From NCBI GenBank assembly GCA_902590655.1, contig CACIXQ010000001.1, positions 45,993 through 109,992 of the forward strand: a DNA stretch of 64,000 nt. Reading direction: 5' to 3'. The notes beneath the pieces were generated by a model that did not search any database, was not told where the DNA came from, and worked only from the letters and a program-made list of their open reading frames with translations. Source of the DNA: an uncultured marine group I thaumarchaeote. GTDB lineage: Archaea; Thermoproteota; Nitrososphaeria; Nitrososphaerales; Nitrosopumilaceae. The translations under genes were made by a program, and so were the position numbers. This document shows positions 59,940 to 64,000 of this stretch, piece after piece; position 1 is the first letter of the stretch; each line of letters starts with the position of its first letter.

Positions 59940-61174
59940 AAAAAAAGCATCTTGATATTATAGATCCAATTCATGATTTTGTTAGAGTTTATGGAAACGA
60001 GCTGAAAATTATAGACACACCAATTTTTCAGAGATTAAGGAGGATAAGACAACTTTCTGGTGCACACTTAATCTATCCTGGCGCGCAGCATACGCGATTT
60101 GAGCATTCTCTTGGAGTCATGCATATAGCATCGATGGCGGGTCATGCACTTAACGAAAAGGGAATAATTTCTTCTAATGACATTCAAGATTTACGGTTTG
60201 CCGGATTACTACATGACATAGGTCACGGTCCATTTTCGCATCTATTTGAGGAACTTCTACAAAAGAAAAAACACTCACATGAAGACATAGGAAAAGAGAT
60301 CATACTCAAGACAACTATTGGAGATTTAATTTCCAAAAGTGGATTTGATAAGAAATTCATTACTAAACTTGCTTTCGGTGACTCAAAATTTCAGTTCATG
60401 AATGAAATAATATCTGGTGCGTTAAGCGCTGATATTATGGATTATTTACTCAGGGATGGGTACTTTACTGGAGCAGAACATGCAAAGATTGACCATAATA
60501 GGCTTACAAACTCTCTGGATGTATACAAAAACAAACTAGCACTTGACAAATCAGCGCTAGTTAATTTTGAAACCATGCTGATTTCTCGTTATCAAATGTT
60601 CAAAGCTGTATACTTTCACAAAACTGTAAGGGCTGGTGAAGTAATGCTGATAGAGTCAATGGAGCTAGCAGAAGAGGAACTTAATCTCACTTCAATGGTT
60701 CTTGATGACTATTTGGAATTATCTGACGATGTAATTCTTTCTAAACTGTTAAACCTACCCGAGCATAACTCCAAACTTAAGACTGCAAAAAAAATTGCTA
60801 CAGACTACCAAAATCGTAATTTATTCAAATCAGTATTCGAGTTGGCTCTAACTAGCGGCACAATAGGAAAAAAACGTCTAAACGAAATTAGAGAAGAGAT
60901 TTCAAAAAGATCCAAAGTGAACACTGATGAGATTTTTGTTGATAGTTCTAACACACCATCAATTCCATTATCTCCATCAAAAAAGGAATCCAAATCCATA
61001 ATTCTTCTAGAAGAGGATAATAATAGAACGAAAGCTAAGGAAATTCAGATTTCAAACATTCAGCTGGTTTCTGTAATGTCTGGATTTATGAAAATTTTAA
61101 GGGTTTATACCACATCCAAAAATCGGAAAAAAGTTGAAATTGTAGCCAAATCAATTCTTGGTGATCTAAAATAA
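59936..61174 (+). CDS. HD-domain phosphohydrolase (SAMHD1-like)
   Basis: 412 residues. H-HD-D set in [12 protein letters not shown] (57-68), [13 protein letters not shown] (about 92-104) and a later D. Resembles dNTP triphosphohydrolases. Overlaps tmk by 4 nt (ATGA) and touches the UMP kinase gene, so dNTP turnover is probably coordinated with nucleotide kinases. Confidence 0.88.
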   Translation: MKKKHLDIIDPIHDFVRVYGNELKIIDTPIFQRLRRIRQLSGAHLIYPGAQHTRFEHSLGVMHIASMAGHALNEKGIISSNDIQDLRFAGLLHDIGHGPFSHLFEELLQKKKHSHEDIGKEIILKTTIGDLISKSGFDKKFITKLAFGDSKFQFMNEIISGALSADIMDYLLRDGYFTGAEHAKIDHNRLTNSLDVYKNKLALDKSALVNFETMLISRYQMFKAVYFHKTVRAGEVMLIESMELAEEELNLTSMVLDDYLELSDDVILSKLLNLPEHNSKLKTAKKIATDYQNRNLFKSVFELALTSGTIGKKRLNEIREEISKRSKVNTDEIFVDSSNTPSIPLSPSKKESKSIILLEEDNNRTKAKEIQISNIQLVSVMSGFMKILRVYTTSKNRKKVEIVAKSILGDLK

Positions 61175-61848
61175 TGAAAAAAAGATTTGTCATAAAACTA
61201 TCTGGACGTGTGTTTAGTATGGATGAGACAAAGAAACTGAAGGATTATGCAACATTTTTTGTAAAGAAGAGTAAAACACACCAACCAATAATAGTTGCAG
61301 GCGGTGGGAAGATTGCACGATATTTTATCTCCCATGCTAGATCCTCAGGAGCTGACGAATCTACTTTAGATGAACTTGGCATTGAGATATCTCGATTAAA
61401 TGCAAAGCTGCTAATTTACGCATTAAAGGACAAGGCATACCCTCATCCTCCAACAACTTTGGCTGAAGTCAAAAATGCAGTAGATAGTGGTCTTATTGTA
61501 GTTGCAGGGGGACTACATCCTGGCCAAAGCACAAATGGGACTGCTGCATTAATTGCTGAAAAGATAAAGGCAGAAGAATTTCTAAACGCAACTGATGTTG
61601 ACGGCATATATGATTCAGATCCCAACAAAAATAAAAAAGCGAAAAAATTTGCACGTATTGATATCAAGGATCTTCGTAACTTGTTAGTACATGAGGATTC
61701 AATGGCTGGTGGATATGATCTAATGGATATAGTTGCACTAAAAGTGATAGAGAGATCAAAAATCCAAACACGAATCATAGATGCAGAAATTAAGACCATT
61801 GAAAATGCTTTGAATGGTAAGCATGTAGGAACTGAGATAATTCAGTGA
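61174..61848 (+). CDS. pyrH: UMP kinase (archaeal PyrH)
   Basis: 224 residues. N-terminal [19 protein letters not shown] and later [19 protein letters not shown] characterise archaeal UMP kinases of the amino-acid kinase fold. Start overlaps the HD gene stop by 1 nt. Supplies UDP for RNA and, via thymidylate, DNA. Confidence 0.92.
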   Translation: MKKRFVIKLSGRVFSMDETKKLKDYATFFVKKSKTHQPIIVAGGGKIARYFISHARSSGADESTLDELGIEISRLNAKLLIYALKDKAYPHPPTTLAEVKNAVDSGLIVVAGGLHPGQSTNGTAALIAEKIKAEEFLNATDVDGIYDSDPNKNKKAKKFARIDIKDLRNLLVHEDSMAGGYDLMDIVALKVIERSKIQTRIIDAEIKTIENALNGKHVGTEIIQ

Positions 61849-62202
61849 TTACTTTAATTCATTCTGTACAGTAGGATATGTATCAGTCCAAATTTTTATC
61901 TCCTTACCTGAAAATTCAGTAATATCCAATTCCAAAACCTTGCTGAATATTTTTTGTGCATCTTCCTTCTCTAACGCTTTTGTTTGTGCCTTGGTAAATC
62001 CATCTGCGTCCACTAAAATTACAACAAAACCATCATCAGTTTTAATCACAGCAACAAATGATTCTTCTCCAACTGGAGCAAACTTTCCATCAATCTTCTT
62101 GGTAGTGAGAGTTAGCATGGCAAATCCAGATATGTCAAACAGAACCATCTGTGCCTTGTTTGCTCTCTGTTTTCCAATCTGAACTGCCTGAAAGTACTGC
62201 AT
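61849..62202 (-). CDS. Conserved protein of unknown function
   Basis: 117 residues. Beta-rich N-terminal half (MVLFDISGFAMLTLTTKKID; SFVAVIKTDDGFVVILVDADG), then helices. No motif recognised. Zero-gap convergent with pyrH. Confidence 0.6.
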   Translation of the reverse strand: MQYFQAVQIGKQRANKAQMVLFDISGFAMLTLTTKKIDGKFAPVGEESFVAVIKTDDGFVVILVDADGFTKAQTKALEKEDAQKIFSKVLELDITEFSGKEIKIWTDTYPTVQNELK

Positions 62203-62276
62203 AATATACTAGACATGATGGCACTATATGCATTTTATCTCAACATTTAAGAAATATACACAAGAATCAAAAACCG

Positions 62277-62825
62277 ATGAATTCTAAAATCGTTGTTGGA
62301 GGAGCGGCTGGTGTTCTTATTGCGATTATACTTGTATTCACATTAACTGGTAATTCAATAATCAGTGATGTCGAGGGAGGATTTTTCGCACCGTCAAATC
62401 AGGGGCAAGAGGTATTGCCAATTGTTGTGGAATTATTTGATCTTTCCATATTAGAGGTAACTGACAAGCAGGCAACACTTGAGATAAAATTCAAGTTTAC
62501 AAATCCAAACTTCAAATCTGTTATGCTTCAACACGTAAAGTACTCAATTTATCATGATGACGCCAAAATTGCTATAGGTGAGTTGGGCTCACAGCCAGAA
62601 GGATTCCTTGCATCTCCAAATTATTTCATTATAACTAATGAAAGGCCAGTTCCTATAGGTGAAAAACTCACTATCACCAATACTGGCAATACACCAGAAG
62701 TGTGGAATGCACTAGAAAATAATGATCTAAATTGGAGAATTTCAGGCGAGGCCTTCTTCAATCTTAGTTCAATAACAGCAGGTCAGGAAAACATTCTAGA
62801 ATTCAGCTTTTCTAAGCACGATTAA
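62277..62825 (+). CDS. Membrane-anchored LEA14-like protein
   Basis: 182 residues. Membrane helix 5-25, then a beta-sandwich (50-180: LEIKFKFTNPNFKSVMLQHVKYSIY; GEKLTITNTGNTPE). Same layout as the protein at 25030. Presumed outside the membrane. Start ATG. Confidence 0.68.
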   Translation: MNSKIVVGGAAGVLIAIILVFTLTGNSIISDVEGGFFAPSNQGQEVLPIVVELFDLSILEVTDKQATLEIKFKFTNPNFKSVMLQHVKYSIYHDDAKIAIGELGSQPEGFLASPNYFIITNERPVPIGEKLTITNTGNTPEVWNALENNDLNWRISGEAFFNLSSITAGQENILEFSFSKHD

Positions 62826-62909
62826 CTTGGTATCATAAAATTTCAAAATTGTGATTATTTGTAAAAATATAAGAAAAATTACCAATACTATATATGATGG
62901 ACTTTAAGC

Positions 62910-63032
62910 ATGTCACCCATGGCAGAAGCATCAATGGCAGCATTTGGAGCAGCAATTGGCGTGTTAATTGCTATGGCAGTAGTTGTATTCGGACTGCGTG
63001 GCAAGGGACATTCAAGAGCACCAGACGCATAA
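62910..63032 (+). CDS. 40-residue single-TM microprotein
   Basis: ATG 62910 (MSPMAEASMAAFGAAIGVLI) to TAA. Ala/Gly-rich N-terminus, one helix (about 9-31), basic tail (RGKGHSRAPDA). CTATATATG box at 62887-62896. Small subunit-like. Confidence 0.55.
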   Translation: MSPMAEASMAAFGAAIGVLIAMAVVVFGLRGKGHSRAPDA

Positions 63033-63118
63033 AAATATTGGAATTTTCCAACTTTTTCTTATTTTTCTACTTTTAGTATATGTTTTACATTTTTAAGGTA
63101 TGTTCGAAATGATGTATC

Positions 63119-63799
63119 ATGAGTGTTGGAGATAGAGACTATAAGCAGATAGTAAGAGACGCCATCGACGATCTTGGTGAGGATATCGAATTAAAGATTG
63201 ACGCAAAGGATCCTAACACAATTTATCTTAACGAATCTACAAGATGTTTACGTCGTTCCTTCTATGACAGAACGGATCCAGTAGATACTGAACAGACACA
63301 ATTCAACAAAGTACTGGGAGGATTGTTTCGAAAAATGAAATCTCATTCTACTATGGGTGCATATGATATGACTGGTGGTTTGACATTGAAGGGTCAGGCG
63401 GACATGATTAGGGAAGATGTTGTCTTAATCTTTAGGTCAATTCCTAGGTTTCCGGACAATCCAATTCCTGTGGATATTTTGTACGTGAATGCTTGTATGT
63501 GGATGTTTGATAAAATTGAAGGTGTTATTGTATATATCACACCAGATGGAAAAGAGGAATCATTTGTTACAAACAGAAATCAAAAGATGTTTGAAGAAGT
63601 GATTAGACGTGCTAAAGTACTTCATGATCTTCTTGCTAGAAAAAAAGATGATCCGAAAGCAAAACCACCAATAGTAGAACCATCACTAGATTGTCTAGAT
63701 TGCCAATATTACGAGCGATGTTATATCAGAAAGAAACAAGGAAAACAAATAACCATATCATCACTATTTGGTAAATTTGGTAAGGAAGACACTGTTTAA
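63119..63799 (+). CDS. Cas4-like Fe-S protein with degraded nuclease site
   Basis: 226 residues. Four cysteines as in Cas4/AddB: C43 (TRCLRRSFYDR) and C192, C195, C201 (CLDCQYYERC), which bind a [4Fe-4S]. The PD-(D/E)XK region keeps D95 (GQADMI), but where E-x-K should follow the sequence reads VVLIFRSI, so catalysis is probably lost. No CRISPR array or other cas gene is in view. Confidence 0.75.
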   Translation: MSVGDRDYKQIVRDAIDDLGEDIELKIDAKDPNTIYLNESTRCLRRSFYDRTDPVDTEQTQFNKVLGGLFRKMKSHSTMGAYDMTGGLTLKGQADMIREDVVLIFRSIPRFPDNPIPVDILYVNACMWMFDKIEGVIVYITPDGKEESFVTNRNQKMFEEVIRRAKVLHDLLARKKDDPKAKPPIVEPSLDCLDCQYYERCYIRKKQGKQITISSLFGKFGKEDTV

Positions 63800-63803
63800 T
63801 CGA

Positions 63804-63992
63804 TTACGTGAATTTTGCAAAGAAGCTTAGAACATCAGCTTTTTTAGTTTTTGGTAATGTCATAAAACCATTCAACAACTCATTTTGAATTGTAAACGAA
63901 TTTTTAGATATTTTCTGAAACTCTAAGACACTAAACGGTAGAAGATTTTTCAATTTTCCTTCACAAAACGCCTTAACGTAAATCTCAAACAT
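63804..63992 (-). CDS. Unidentified protein, start uncertain (right edge)
   Basis: At least 62 residues (MFEIYVKAFCEGK...FFAKFT). Mostly helical, Lys/Phe-rich. The frame has no stop upstream to the window edge, so it may be the C-terminal part of a longer protein. No family recognised. Convergent with the Cas4-like gene, 4 nt apart. Confidence 0.45.
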   Translation of the reverse strand: MFEIYVKAFCEGKLKNLLPFSVLEFQKISKNSFTIQNELLNGFMTLPKTKKADVLSFFAKFT

Positions 63993-64000
63993 AGAGTATG

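Noticed and set aside
1..64000. CRISPR array, IS element or prophage
   Set aside because: No spaced direct-repeat array, transposase, integrase or phage structural gene was seen; Cas4-like gene stands alone.

Overview
The window is a compact, AT-rich archaeal chromosome segment that fits an ammonia-oxidising thaumarchaeon (Nitrososphaerota, Nitrosopumilus/Nitrosarchaeum-like group I.1a). Support: an archaeal information-processing set (Rpo11, TFS, PCNA, Orc1/Cdc6, aCPSF1, proteasome beta), archaeal ether-lipid enzymes (GGGP synthase and G1P dehydrogenase), the archaeal CoA pathway (pantoate kinase, phosphopantothenate synthetase), a cobalamin-type precorrin methyltransferase, secreted plastocyanin-like blue-copper proteins, secreted proteins with the GWW repeat, and many leaderless genes (TATA box about 24-27 nt before ATG, TTG or GTG).

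Layout. 1-3.6 kb: aspartate kinase (edge), PCNA, TFS and Rpo11 in one leftward operon, two tandem 50-residue paralogs, a dual-specificity phosphatase and a ferredoxin. 3.7-7.2 kb: degenerate RecA-like ATPase, RAM-domain regulator, cyclase-family hydrolase, Hsp20 and microproteins. 7.2-11.1 kb: secreted block with a three-cupredoxin protein and a GWW-repeat protein, separated by a hairpin-rich non-coding element and bordered by a degenerate 36-bp repeat. 11.1-15.4 kb: GGGP synthase, HTH proteins and a probable replication origin next to orc1/cdc6. 15.4-24.7 kb: cbiE, a secreted cyclophilin with a CFI-box, a TyrRS interrupted by a frameshift, DegT aminotransferase, NTP pyrophosphatase, PfkB kinase, cyclophilin and small HTH/membrane proteins. 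24.7-25.0 kb: tRNA-Arg(CCT) and tRNA-Val(GAC). 25.0-36.6 kb: NadM, class V aminotransferase, FKBP, G1PDH, proteasome beta, aCPSF1, SepF, PP-loop enzyme, M24 peptidase, rhodanese and a C1q/TNF-like protein. 36.6-47.2 kb: accessory-looking stretch with zinc microproteins, Rieske protein, MGME1-like nuclease, ubiquitin-like protein, a candidate structured RNA, hemerythrin, BtuF-like protein, a cysteine synthase-rhodanese fusion and a duplicated divergent promoter. 47.2-50.9 kb: CoA operon. 50.9-64 kb: AbrB-PhoU regulator, Nudix, double-HTH Lrp regulator, a permease/ATPase/secreted-protein ABC operon, UbiB kinase, second Hsp20, a coupled tmk-HD phosphohydrolase-UMP kinase operon, LEA14-like protein and a Cas4-like protein with a degraded active site.

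Leading items for follow-up are the candidate structured RNA at about 39375-39508, the hairpin element at 9844-9964, the TyrRS frameshift at an A6 run, the duplicated promoter carrying a dead gene start at 41911-42027, the origin at 13.6-14.1 kb, and a set of short zinc-ligand and single-TM proteins that ordinary length cut-offs would miss.
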